Shown: piece by piece, positions 20,401 through 27,408 of the stretch
How the letters are laid out: each line of letters begins with the position of its first letter
Position numbering within the stretch: position 1 is the first letter of the stretch
Source of the DNA: Leifsonia psychrotolerans
GTDB lineage: Bacteria > Actinomycetota > Actinomycetes > Actinomycetales > Microbacteriaceae
Direction: 5' to 3'
Length of the DNA stretch: 64,000 nt
Assembly (NCBI RefSeq): GCF_013410665.1
Contig: NZ_JACCFM010000001.1
Location: 2,852,001 to 2,916,000 of the forward strand
Translations under genes and position numbers: made by a program
Notes under the pieces: generated by a model
What the model saw: only the letters and a program-made list of their open reading frames with translations
The model's database searches: none
Told to the model about the DNA's origin: nothing

Positions 20401-21075
20401 GGCACCGGAGTTTGACAGCTGCCACATGAATCCGTTGTTGGCGTCGGACTGGCGGAAGAAGATCCCGACGGCTCCCGAAACGTTCTCGAGCGTTGTGGTG
20501 ACCGTGTAGTCATCCCACTCGGCCAACGCATCCGCGTGCGACGTGCCACCGATCCAGTCGGCGCGGAGCTCGGAACTGCGCAGCCCGGTTTCAAACCATG
20601 ACGTTCCGCTCCAGCCGGACTCCGAACCGTCAATGCCCCAGGTTTTGACCTGCCAGAAGTAGCGCGTCGCGGAGTCCAGGGCCGGCCCGTCGTAGGCGAT
20701 GCCCGTCGATACATCCGAATTGACCTTGTTCGAATCCCAGACGTCAGCATTCTCTGCAGCGAGCACTGTCGCACTCGAGGCGACACGCACTCGGTAGGCC
20801 TTCTGGGAGACATCGCGGGCGCGACTCTGCAGTTGCCAGCTCAGTTCCGGAGCGTCGAGCGGCATGCCCAGCGGGTTCACCAGGTCGTTGACTTTCAATG
20901 CGCTGACCGACAGGTCGGATGCCGCGGCGGCAACCGGAGCGGCAAACGCCGGAGCGGTTCCAATCAATCCAAGTTCAAGAACGAGGGCTACCAGGGCCCC
21001 CATCGCCACAAGCCGACGCGAACGCTGATGCACAATATCGGGGGACACAAACACAACACGGGGGGCGATCAGCAC
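14452..21075 (-). CDS. Secreted, wall-anchored alpha-L-rhamnosidase (GH78), architecture B with doubled module
   Basis: 2,207 aa. The GTG at 21075 has GGAG 8 nt upstream. Signal peptide to about residue 45 (PAFA-AP). Domain order resembles the 9102-14444 gene: N-domain, inserted concanavalin-like sandwich, GH78 sandwich, catalytic barrel with TPARDERLGWTGD near 683 and WERWD near 960. It also has a helical segment, NEW3-like domains, two consecutive copies of the 135-aa DHxDLG...RRY module, four OmpL47-like repeats, and LAETG (about 2158)-TM-RRRR, the best match here to a class E sortase signal. It is first in the minus-strand operon, directly behind the operator-rich promoter at 21.1 kb. Confidence 0.93.
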   Translation of the reverse strand: MLIAPRVVFVSPDIVHQRSRRLVAMGALVALVLELGLIGTAPAFAAPVAAAASDLSVSALKVNDLVNPLGMPLDAPELSWQLQSRARDVSQKAYRVRVASSATVLAAENADVWDSNKVNSDVSTGIAYDGPALDSATRYFWQVKTWGIDGSESGWSGTSWFETGLRSSELRADWIGGTSHADALAEWDDYTVTTTLENVSGAVGIFFRQSDANNGFMWQLSNSGATDTLRPHIRVNGNYQVLGDVPIPAGVLHSGGLAGAGNVVAITVAGSQITTSINGVQVDRRTDTRLPFGRVGIRTSGLENGVLTAFSVIRANGDSLVSTTFPANDRTFTGGTLLAPGSFKVGAPAGDLFLNGLDANPLFRTEFTAVKTVKSARLYASALGVYEFSLNGTRVGDDELAPGWTDYEKRVYYQSYDVSELVTSGTNAIGAMLAPGWYSGNLGWFGPDQYGTAPRLFGQLVITYTDGTTQSVTTGSDWATTAGPVLSADLLNGETYDATRFQTGWDTVGFDDSAWGAVANDGDLATAKLLPQADPPVRVTETLHAQKLTEPTPGSYVFDFGQNMVGKVEFTLDLRAGQTIRMRHAEVLHSDGTLSMENLRSAKATDYFTASVDGPVTFSPSFTFHGFRHVELTGLTVAPTTDAVRGLVMRTDNELISTFTTSDPLINQLQSNIVWGQKGNFLSIPTDTPARDERLGWTGDINVFAGTAAFNMDSETFLRKWMADMRDAQHANGAYPEVAPQFCQDAAVHSSCGAGSTGWADAGITVPWTLWNSYGDTRTIRENYDSMQAYIAYLEGISPGFIRPNAGSWGDWLNMGDNVPGNVLATAFYAHSVEMMAQMAAAIGEDADAARYRTLFDNIKTAFATKFVSADGTVSGGSQTGYSIAIMFDLVPEALRTAAGAKLAGAVAARGGHLATGFLGTPFLLPALSATGQSSVAYQLLQNRTFPSWGFQIDRGATTMWERWDSITEDGSYGDIGMNSFNHYAYGAVGNWMYTTIGGLAATSPGYQTFTVAPQQGGGLGFAKTSLDSVYGPIVSNWDARGENFALDVTVPANTTATVKIPAQALASVLENGAPAPGADGVHTAEFADGVASIEVGSGSYSFVVDETVSGLSALEQASADFGAEIAGLADAGKLTRPQETWLAAQAVQLQSAAAQASRAYLAGDTVAAATATHGGLAALASIADYLTAGRGEKTIDTDTAVVLQTSTTSLVGAFSMLSARLLGIDASVSSDADGAVAGQKIGAEVLLTNSGQNAVTAISAALTKPDGWDWQILSTQPVSTLGPSGSESLTFDATVPLDAGPVAITIAGSVSYSFAGSTATVPVSRDARLGTAVRFGTIIVDPTVAAPEQKVSVRATVVNGGDTPITGTVRADAPAGWLPARGELEVEIAAGASRDFVVNLTAPLSVSTSSVSVPLRFANGGISYATATATLGTSLPDFAPTPFDHIDLGNPVSETAHALRASTKSGTNTEAGLTRRYTDRTDPAGFFEFTADVEPGSPFTLRATETYDQAQTKEYDILVNGVVVKRRLNRSTGAGAVTFDLRVNDPALSASGTVTVRFQNVAGPNYDPSIADVWTESAYDHVDLGNDASEKAHSLVASAQSGTNVEAGLTRRYANRADPAGFFEFAVAVAPGEPFLVRSIETYDRGQTKEYSVFANGVLVHSRVNVHTGGLGTESYQFLVDDPAISATGQVILRFANDESGRNYDPSIADVWVTAPGADVTAPVVTADVVALAGVGSNGWLRGPARVTLTGHDDRAGALAIEQRIGDGPWASYGEPILVEQSGRSEIAFRGTDAAGLIGETQTVRVLIDSDAPVTTATVSPEGGAGTTTEPVSVALAARDQTSGIARTQYRLDGGRWADVAGSAVTVATEGEHTLTFRSTDIAGNREAEQTIPITIALPEFVDTVKPTVAVQISNAGNTGWYRAGATAVVIAEDADSGVASIEYSLNGGAWLAFADGIPLPDGSYTLRYRATDAAGNQSEVGSRQVRVDGGVPQLWGTIAADGRVTVVASDTLSGVDQIDYSSDGGKSWRNGLSAVIETVSAASTVQVRATDRAGNTAPILSLTRDLARNRLNVAPGDQLLVESSGFNAGQNVRVELHSDPILLATATADARGVISARGTVPNGVTAGSHEIVLVPTIQADPGNGTSPGGGTVTVPLDVLAETGANPVPLALLALVLLAAGASAAFFIRRRRSGASDTSSSHATHS

Positions 21076-21128
21076 TGACGGGTCTCCGAATGATCTCGAC
21101 GATGAGCAAGAGGCGTGGTGGTGACCCG

Positions 21129-21158
21129 ACCCTATTGGAACGATTCACCTGCTGTCAA
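21129..21158 (-). promoter_or_regulatory. Rhamnosidase operon promoter
   Basis: On the minus strand, TTGACA (21158-21153), an 18-nt spacer and TAGGGT (21134-21129). The spacer is almost filled by the operator-like site at 21135-21148, and a second site abuts the -35 box. Confidence 0.65.
21135..21148. promoter_or_regulatory. LacI-type operator-like site 1
   Basis: TTGGAACGATTCAC is an imperfect palindrome around a central CG, as in LacI-family operators. It lies between the -35 and -10 of the rhamnosidase promoter and shares AACGATTCA with site 3. Confidence 0.6.
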
Positions 21159-21170
21159 TGAAAGGTTTCA
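21159..21170. promoter_or_regulatory. LacI-type operator-like site 2
   Basis: TGAAAGGTTTCA has 5-bp arms TGAAA/TTTCA. It is adjacent to the minus-strand -35 box. Confidence 0.5.
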
Positions 21171-21289
21171 ACTTGCATTCGCGGGGGCTCTCGCGTGGCC
21201 CACGGGCGTGCGCACCGGGCGACACGCTGTCATGTTCGATAGAAAGAGAGGGGAATGCGGGATGAGCCGAGACGAGTTCGAGCAAAAAT

Positions 21290-21318
21290 TTGACAGCGTC
21301 GCGGGATCGTCGTAGATT
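21290..21318 (+). promoter_or_regulatory. rhaT operon promoter
   Basis: TTGACA (21290-21295), a 17-nt spacer and TAGATT (21313-21318). The predicted start near 21325 lies just before operator-like site 3, the layout of a repressible promoter. Confidence 0.7.
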
Positions 21319-21333
21319 TCTGACATTCGCTTA

Positions 21334-21347
21334 TTAAAACGATTCAA
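21334..21347. promoter_or_regulatory. LacI-type operator-like site 3
   Basis: TTAAAACGATTCAA has half sites matching 5 of 7 around a central CG. It sits just downstream of the rhaT -10 box, so a bound repressor would block initiation or clearance. Confidence 0.6.
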
Positions 21348-21379
21348 TTACTCCTCACTGTGGAGGTTAGGTTTCATCA

Positions 21380-22903
21380 ATGTCGATTAGCCCCAGTACC
21401 ACTGGCCCCGCTGCCCTGGAGCTTCGAAACGTTGCCAAATCATTTGGTGCCGTCGTCGCCCTGAAGTCCGCCGATCTCACCGTGCAGATGAATTCCATCC
21501 ATGCCTTGGTGGGCGAAAACGGCGCCGGCAAGTCAACTCTCGTGAAGATCGTCGCCGGCCTCTACCGCCGCGACAGTGGCGACTTCCTTCTGCGTGGCGA
21601 GAGCGTCGACTTCACCTCGACCGCTGAGTCGAAGGCGGCCGGCATCGCCGTCATCTACCAAGAGCCAACGTTGTTCCCCGATCTCTCGGTCACCGAGAAC
21701 ATCTTCATGGGACGCCAACCGACCAACCGCTTCGGCAAGATCGACCGCAAACGGATGCGCAGCGAGGTGCAGGGCCTGTTCGCCCGCCTCGACGTGCGCA
21801 TCAACCCCGACCGCCCGGCCGAGGGCCTCTCCATCGCCGACCAGCAGATCATCGAGATCGCCAAGGCAATCTCGCTTGACGCCCGCGTGCTCATCATGGA
21901 CGAGCCGACAGCCGCACTCAGTGGGGTCGAGGTCGACCGCCTCTTCGCCGTCGCCCGTAGCCTCCGTGACGAGGGCCGCGCCCTCGTCTTCATCTCGCAC
22001 CGTTTCGACGAGGTCTTCGCTCTCTGCGACACCATCACCGTCATGCGCGACGGCGAGTACATCTCGACCGACGCCATTGACGCGACATCCGTTTCAGAAA
22101 TTGTGCGGCGGATGGTCGGCCGCGACGTGGCAGACCTCTTTCCGAAGCAGGTGGCTGAGATCGGCAAACCCGTGCTCGAGGTGAACGGCCTGAACTCGGC
22201 CGGCGTCTTTCACGACATCACCTTCACCGTGCGCGCCGGTGAGATCGTCGGCCTGGCCGGACTCGTGGGTGCCGGGCGCAGTGAGATTGCCCGCGCCGTG
22301 TTCGGTGTCGACTCCTACGACTCCGGCTCGGTGCGCATCGCCGGCACCGCCGTCCCGAAACGAAACCCCGCTGCGGCGATGAGCCTCGGCCTGGCCCTGG
22401 TCCCCGAGGATCGCCGCAAGCAAGGCCTCGTGATCGACTCGACCGTCGCCCGCAGCACGACCATGGCCATCCAGAAGCAGCTGACGAAGTTCGGCCTGCT
22501 GACCGCGGGCGCCGAAAACGCTGCGGCACGCATCTGGGCGAGCCGCCTCGAGGTCAAAACCAACGCACTCGACTCCGTCGTCGGCACCCTGAGCGGTGGA
22601 AACCAGCAGAAAGTCGTGCTCGCGAAGTGGCTCGCCACCAACCCGCGTGTGCTGATCATCGATGAACCGACCCGCGGCATCGACGTGGGAACAAAGTCGG
22701 AAGTTCACCGTCTCCTGTCCGAACTCGCCGGCACGGGGCTCGCCATCTTGATGATCTCCTCCGAGCTTCCCGAAATTCTCGGCATGGCCGACCGCGTGCT
22801 CGTCATGCGCGAGGGCCGCCTCACCGCCGAGCTCAGCCGGGCCGACGCCACCTCAGAAACTGTTATGCACGCCGCGACGCACGCAACGGAGCACCACTCG
22901 TGA
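21380..22903 (+). CDS. rhaT: Rhamnose ABC importer, ATP-binding protein
   Basis: 507 aa with the duplicated nucleotide-binding layout of CUT2 pentose/deoxyhexose importers. The first half carries GENGAGKS (45-52) and VLIMDEP (about 170). The second half has the degenerate P-loop GLVGAGRS (about 294-301) and LSGGNQQKV (about 404). It powers uptake through the two permeases that follow. It is the first gene of the plus-strand operon and overlaps the next gene by 4 nt (GTGA). Rhamnose specificity is inferred from the isomerase, aldolase and kinase downstream and from the rhamnosidases opposite. Confidence 0.9.
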   Translation: MSISPSTTGPAALELRNVAKSFGAVVALKSADLTVQMNSIHALVGENGAGKSTLVKIVAGLYRRDSGDFLLRGESVDFTSTAESKAAGIAVIYQEPTLFPDLSVTENIFMGRQPTNRFGKIDRKRMRSEVQGLFARLDVRINPDRPAEGLSIADQQIIEIAKAISLDARVLIMDEPTAALSGVEVDRLFAVARSLRDEGRALVFISHRFDEVFALCDTITVMRDGEYISTDAIDATSVSEIVRRMVGRDVADLFPKQVAEIGKPVLEVNGLNSAGVFHDITFTVRAGEIVGLAGLVGAGRSEIARAVFGVDSYDSGSVRIAGTAVPKRNPAAAMSLGLALVPEDRRKQGLVIDSTVARSTTMAIQKQLTKFGLLTAGAENAAARIWASRLEVKTNALDSVVGTLSGGNQQKVVLAKWLATNPRVLIIDEPTRGIDVGTKSEVHRLLSELAGTGLAILMISSELPEILGMADRVLVMREGRLTAELSRADATSETVMHAATHATEHHS

Positions 22904-23949
22904 CCACGACGCTGACCCCCACACCAGCCCCCGCCCGCCCTCAAAACGGGCTCACTCTCGGCCTGTACTCGTTTTTGCGAGCCCGAGAAACGAGCATCCT
23001 GCTCGCCCTGATCCTCGTGATCGTGGTGACGACGGCGAAAAACCCCAACTTTCTGTTCAGTCCAGACGGCTGGCGCGACCTGCTGCTGACCCCGTCGATC
23101 CTGATCCTCGTGGCCGTCGGCCAGGCGATCGTGATCATCACCCGCAGCGTCGACCTGTCAGTTGGCTCGGTGCTCGGCCTCACCGCCTATCTGACCGGTC
23201 GCCTGTTCATCGACATTCCGGGAATCCCGATCATCGTGGTGTTCGCCGCAGGCATTGTGCTCGGCGGCCTGCTCGGCCTGATCAACGGCGCGCTCGTCGC
23301 CTTCGCAAAGGTTCCGGCCCTCGTGATCACCCTGGGCACGCTCTACGCCTATCGCGGGATCAACGTGCTCTGGGCCGGCAGCGACCGGGTCAACGCCTCG
23401 GACATGCCCAAGGATTTCCTGTCCCTCGGCACCAGTTCGGTGCTGTCGATCCCCCTTCTGACCATCATCGCCCTCGTTGTACTTGTGGCGGCCGGTTGGT
23501 ACATGCGCAACACCCGCGGCGGACGCGAGTTCTACGCAATCGGTTCGGAACCAGCGGCGGCCGAGCTCTATGGGCTGAGGGTGACCAAGCGCATTCTGAT
23601 CGCCTTCGTCGCCTGTGGCGCGTTGACCGGCCTGGCCGGCGTGCTGTACGCCGCACGCTACGGCACCATCAATTCGCAGGCCGGCAGCGGCTTCGAACTG
23701 GATGCCGTCGGTGCGGCGGTCATCGGTGGCGTTGCCATCTTCGGTGGGAGTGGCACGGTCTGGGGCGCCGCCCTCGGCGCTGCCCTGCTGCTCACCATCA
23801 ACCGCGCCCTGCCCATCCTCGGCGTTCCCGATTTCTGGCAGCGTGCCGTCGTCGGCGTGCTGATCATCGGCGCCATCGTTCTCGACCGGGTGCTCTCGCT
23901 TCGACAAACCCGCAAGCTGCTGGAAGAGAGGGACGACACCAATGTCTAG
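22900..23949 (+). CDS. rhaP: Rhamnose ABC importer, permease 1
   Basis: 349 aa. GTG start inside the rhaT stop (GTGA). A polytopic CUT2 permease (RbsC/XylH fold) with about eight to ten hydrophobic helices and the family stretch VGQAIVIITRSVDLSVGS near residue 70. It forms a heteromeric channel with the next gene product, whose ATG lies within its last codons. Confidence 0.9.
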   Translation: MTTTLTPTPAPARPQNGLTLGLYSFLRARETSILLALILVIVVTTAKNPNFLFSPDGWRDLLLTPSILILVAVGQAIVIITRSVDLSVGSVLGLTAYLTGRLFIDIPGIPIIVVFAAGIVLGGLLGLINGALVAFAKVPALVITLGTLYAYRGINVLWAGSDRVNASDMPKDFLSLGTSSVLSIPLLTIIALVVLVAAGWYMRNTRGGREFYAIGSEPAAAELYGLRVTKRILIAFVACGALTGLAGVLYAARYGTINSQAGSGFELDAVGAAVIGGVAIFGGSGTVWGAALGAALLLTINRALPILGVPDFWQRAVVGVLIIGAIVLDRVLSLRQTRKLLEERDDTNV

Positions 23950-25009
23950 TACCGCAACTGTCGAGGCTCCGGTCTCCTCCCCCCGCGTCTACAACGACTA
24001 TGGCCAGCCGGCCTGGCGTCGCATCCTCGTCACCCGCGAAAGCGCCGTCATCGGCCTGCTGCTTATCGTGATCCTCGTCGCCTCACTCAGCGTGCGCAAC
24101 TTCGGCAGCCCGATCACGATGACCTATCTCCTGCTTGACGTCGCGCCGATTCTGCTGATCGCCCTGCCGATGACCCTCGTGATCATCACGGGAGAGATCG
24201 ACCTCTCAGTGGCGAGCATGGTGGGACTCAGCAGCGTGCTGGTCGGAACACTCCACCAGGCCGGTCTCGACCTCCTCTCCGCCGGCCTGGTCGCCCTCGT
24301 CGTCGGCATCCTCGGCGGCGCCATCAACGGCCTCTTGATCACGGTCGTCGGCCTCCCCTCGCTCGCAGTGACGATCGGCACACTCGCGCTGTATCGCGGA
24401 CTCGCCGTCGGCATCCTCGGCACGACCGCGGTGACCGACTTCGACGCGTTCTGGACCACGCTCGCTAAGTCGAAGATCGGCGAAACCGGCATTCCTTCGA
24501 TCATGATTCCGTTCGTGGTGCTGGCGATCATCTTCGCGATCGTGTTGCACTTCACGCCGTTCGGCCGCGGAATCTTCTCGATCGGTTTGAGCCCGGATGC
24601 GGCGACCTTCTCCGGCGTCAACGTCAACCGCACGAAGATGATCCTGTTCATGTTGACCGGTGTCGTCTCGGCGTTCGCCGGCATCTACTACACGCTGCGC
24701 TTCGGTAGCGCCCGCGGAGACAACGCGACGGGGCTGGAACTCCAGGTCATCGCCGCGGTGCTGCTCGGCGGAGTCTCAATTTTCGGTGGCCGTGGGGCAC
24801 TGCACGGCGTGATCGCCGGCGTGCTTCTGATCGGAGTGCTTGCCAGCGCCTTGCGCCTGGCGAATGTCACATCCGACGTCATCAACATCATCACCGGAGT
24901 GCTGCTCGTGCTCTCGGTGGTGTCGGCAAGCTTCCTGGCCTGGCTGCAGAAAAAGCGGCAAGCGTCCGGGGGAACAAAACGGGGTCGGATCAACGCGGCC
25001 AAGGCGTAG
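23942..25009 (+). CDS. rhaQ: Rhamnose ABC importer, permease 2
   Basis: 355 aa, overlapping rhaP by 8 nt. Same fold as rhaP, with LPMTLVIITGEIDLSVAS near residue 80. Two different permeases beside one ATPase and one binding protein is the arrangement of the characterised rhizobial rhamnose importer. The C-terminus is basic and cytoplasmic. Confidence 0.9.
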   Translation: MSSTATVEAPVSSPRVYNDYGQPAWRRILVTRESAVIGLLLIVILVASLSVRNFGSPITMTYLLLDVAPILLIALPMTLVIITGEIDLSVASMVGLSSVLVGTLHQAGLDLLSAGLVALVVGILGGAINGLLITVVGLPSLAVTIGTLALYRGLAVGILGTTAVTDFDAFWTTLAKSKIGETGIPSIMIPFVVLAIIFAIVLHFTPFGRGIFSIGLSPDAATFSGVNVNRTKMILFMLTGVVSAFAGIYYTLRFGSARGDNATGLELQVIAAVLLGGVSIFGGRGALHGVIAGVLLIGVLASALRLANVTSDVINIITGVLLVLSVVSASFLAWLQKKRQASGGTKRGRINAAKA

Positions 25010-25022
25010 CTCCCACCTTTTT

Positions 25023-25045
25023 GCCGATCACGAGGCGTGATCGGC
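25023..25045 (+). promoter_or_regulatory. Intercistronic hairpin before rhaS
   Basis: gccgatcac pairs with gtgatcggc around a 5-nt loop, 28 nt before the rhaS ATG. A stem here can protect the downstream mRNA, giving more binding protein than membrane subunits. Confidence 0.5.
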
Positions 25046-25073
25046 TCAACTTTCTATGAAAGGAAGAACAACG

Positions 25074-26114
25074 ATGTTGTTTCACACACGTAAGGCCCGG
25101 GCGGGCGCCGTCGCAGCACTCGCGGTGACCGTCGCACTGGTAGCCACCGGCTGCTCCACCAGTGCTACTCCGACCTCCGACGACAAGTCGGGCGACAGCG
25201 CTAACCTCGCCATCACCTTCCTGCCGAAGAACCTCGGAAACCCGTACTTCGACACGTCCGACAAGGGCGGCGAGACGGCCATCACAGAGTTCGGCGGAAC
25301 GTTCGCTCAGGTCGGCCCGGCAGAAGCCAGCCCCGACGCCCAGGTCAGCTACATCAACACGCTCACCCAGCAGGGTGTCGGTGCCATCGTGGTCTCGGCC
25401 AACGACCCCAAGGCCATCGGCGATGCGCTGAACGAAGCCCGCGATGCCGGCGTCAAGGTTGTCACCTACGACTCCGACACCGAGGCGCAGTTCCGCGACG
25501 TCTTCATCAACCAGGCTGACTCAGCTGGTATCGCCAAGGTGCAGGTCGACCTGATCGCCGAGCAGATCGGTGACGCCGGTGAGATTGCCATCCTCTCCGC
25601 CAGCGCCAACGCCACGAACCAGAACGCCTGGATCGAGCTCATGAAGAGCGACCTCGCCAAGAACCACCCGAACATCACGCTCGTCGAGACCGTCTACGGC
25701 GACGACGACGACCAGACCTCGTTCGACAAGACTGCAGCACTTCTGCAGACCCACCCGAACCTCAAGGGAATCGTCTCCCCCACGACCGTCGGAATCGCTG
25801 CAGCTGCACGCTACCTGCAGACCTCTGACTTCAAGGGCAAGGTTGCTCTCACCGGTCTCGGCACGCCGAACCAGCTGCGCGACTACGTGACCGACGGAAC
25901 CGTCACCGCGTTCGCCCTGTGGAACCCGGCAGACCTCGGCTACCTCGCAGCCTTCGCTGCGAAGGCACTCATCGTCGGCGACATCACCGGCGCCGAGGGC
26001 GACACCTTCGAAGCCGGCAAGCTCGGCTCCTACACGGTCGGCAAGGACGGCGTCGTGCTGCTCGGCGACCCGTACGAGTTCAACAAGGACAACATCGCTG
26101 ACTTCGACTTCTAA
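25074..26114 (+). CDS. rhaS: Rhamnose-binding lipoprotein of ABC importer
   Basis: 346 aa. The ATG at 25074 is chosen over 25056 because AGGAAG sits 7 nt before it. The lipobox VATGC gives Cys23 as the lipidated residue. It is a periplasmic-binding-protein type 1 (RbsB-like) fold starting ITFLPKNLGNPYFD, with the family-typical NPADLGYLAAFAAKAL near the C-terminus. It captures rhamnose outside the membrane and delivers it to rhaP/rhaQ. It is placed after the permeases, unlike the second ABC operon at 50-54 kb where the binding protein comes first. Confidence 0.9.
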   Translation: MLFHTRKARAGAVAALAVTVALVATGCSTSATPTSDDKSGDSANLAITFLPKNLGNPYFDTSDKGGETAITEFGGTFAQVGPAEASPDAQVSYINTLTQQGVGAIVVSANDPKAIGDALNEARDAGVKVVTYDSDTEAQFRDVFINQADSAGIAKVQVDLIAEQIGDAGEIAILSASANATNQNAWIELMKSDLAKNHPNITLVETVYGDDDDQTSFDKTAALLQTHPNLKGIVSPTTVGIAAAARYLQTSDFKGKVALTGLGTPNQLRDYVTDGTVTAFALWNPADLGYLAAFAAKALIVGDITGAEGDTFEAGKLGSYTVGKDGVVLLGDPYEFNKDNIADFDF

Positions 26115-26130
26115 GTCGGCGATGTGAAGT

Positions 26131-26163
26131 GTCCGGCCGACGGAGGTGGTCCGTCGGCCGGAC
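26131..26163 (+). terminator. Strong hairpin between rhaS and isomerase
   Basis: gtccggccgacgg pairs perfectly with ccgtcggccggac (13 bp, 7-nt loop), 16 nt after the rhaS stop, without a U-run. It may terminate partially, separating transport from catabolic genes, or act as a 3' stabiliser. Confidence 0.6.
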
Positions 26164-26234
26164 TTCAGGCATCCACTGCCATTCCCTCCTCACCACCCCA
26201 CCAGAAGAACCAGCACAGAGAAGTGACCAGCCAG

Positions 26235-27404
26235 ATGACCACCACGTTCAGCTCAATCGCCACCCAGCTCGAGGCCCAAGCCATCGAGCTGCCCTCCTGG
26301 GCATTCGGCAACTCCGGCACCCGGTTCAAGGTCTTTTCGACCCCGGGCACCCCGCGCACCATCCAGGAGAAGATTCAGGATGCCGCGACCGTCAACCGCT
26401 ACACGGCCCTCGCGCCGAAGGTCGCCCTGCACATTCCGTGGGACACGGTCACCGACTACGCAGCTCTCGGCGCCTTCGCCGCCGACCACGGCGTCAGTGT
26501 CGGCACCGTCAACTCCAACACCTTCCAAGACGACGTCTACAAGTTCGGCAGCCTGACGCACACCGACGCATCCGTTCGTCGGCAGGCCATCGATCACCAC
26601 TTTGACTGCATCGATGTGATGCACGCCACCGGCTCGCAGGATCTCAAGATCTGGCTCGCGGACGGCACCAACTACCCCGGCCAGGGGGACCTCCGCGGCC
26701 GGCAGGACCGGCTCGCCGACTCGCTGCAGCAGATCTATGCTCGCCTCGGCGACGACCAGCGCATGGTGCTGGAATACAAGTTCTTCGAGCCGGCTTTTTA
26801 CCACACCGATGTGCCGGACTGGGGAACCTCATTCGCCCAGGTCAGCGCACTCGGCGACAAGGCGATGGTCTGCCTCGATACCGGGCACCACGCACCGGGC
26901 ACCAACATCGAATTCATCGTGATGCAGTTGCTGCGCCTCGGCAAACTCGGCTCGTTCGACTTCAACTCGCGCTTCTACGCCGACGACGACCTCATCGTCG
27001 GGGCGGCCGACCCGTTCCAGCTCTTCCGCATCCTCTTCGAGGTCAACCGCGGCGGCGGCTTCGGCGCCGACAGCCCCGTGGCATTCATGCTCGACCAGTG
27101 CCACAACGTCGAGGACAAGATCCCCGGCCAGATTCGCTCGGTGCTCAACGTGCAGGAGATGACCGCGCGAGCGCTGCTCGTCGACACCGGCGCCCTGCGC
27201 ACGGCTCAGGATGCCGGCGATGTGCTGGGCGCCAACGCCATCCTGATGGATGCCTTCTACACGGATGTTCGTGGTGATCTCGCCGCCTGGCGCGAGTCGC
27301 GCGGACTTCCGGCCGACCCGATGGCCGCCTACGCGGCATCCGGATACCAGCAGAAGATCGCCGCCGACCGCGTGGGCGGTCAGCAGGCAGGGTGGGGAGC
27401 GTAA
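26235..27404 (+). CDS. rhaI: L-rhamnose isomerase (Streptomyces/P. stutzeri type)
   Basis: 389 aa from the ATG at 26235; no clear ribosome site is seen. A TIM-barrel sugar isomerase interconverting L-rhamnose and L-rhamnulose in the cytosol. Metal-ligand regions are recognisable: Glu in LEYKFFEP (about 180), Asp215 and His218 in LDTGHH, and Asp242 in DFNSR. It belongs to the xylose-isomerase-like RhaI group rather than the E. coli RhaA group. The aldolase gene starts 4 nt after the stop, so the two are co-translated. Confidence 0.92.
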   Translation: MTTTFSSIATQLEAQAIELPSWAFGNSGTRFKVFSTPGTPRTIQEKIQDAATVNRYTALAPKVALHIPWDTVTDYAALGAFAADHGVSVGTVNSNTFQDDVYKFGSLTHTDASVRRQAIDHHFDCIDVMHATGSQDLKIWLADGTNYPGQGDLRGRQDRLADSLQQIYARLGDDQRMVLEYKFFEPAFYHTDVPDWGTSFAQVSALGDKAMVCLDTGHHAPGTNIEFIVMQLLRLGKLGSFDFNSRFYADDDLIVGAADPFQLFRILFEVNRGGGFGADSPVAFMLDQCHNVEDKIPGQIRSVLNVQEMTARALLVDTGALRTAQDAGDVLGANAILMDAFYTDVRGDLAAWRESRGLPADPMAAYAASGYQQKIAADRVGGQQAGWGA

Positions 27405-27408
27405 GCAG

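Noticed and set aside
21262..21315. 17-codon open frame after a purine-rich site ahead of rhaT, possible leader peptide
   Set aside because: It overlaps the predicted rhaT promoter and ends within its -10 box, so the rhaT mRNA would not contain it.
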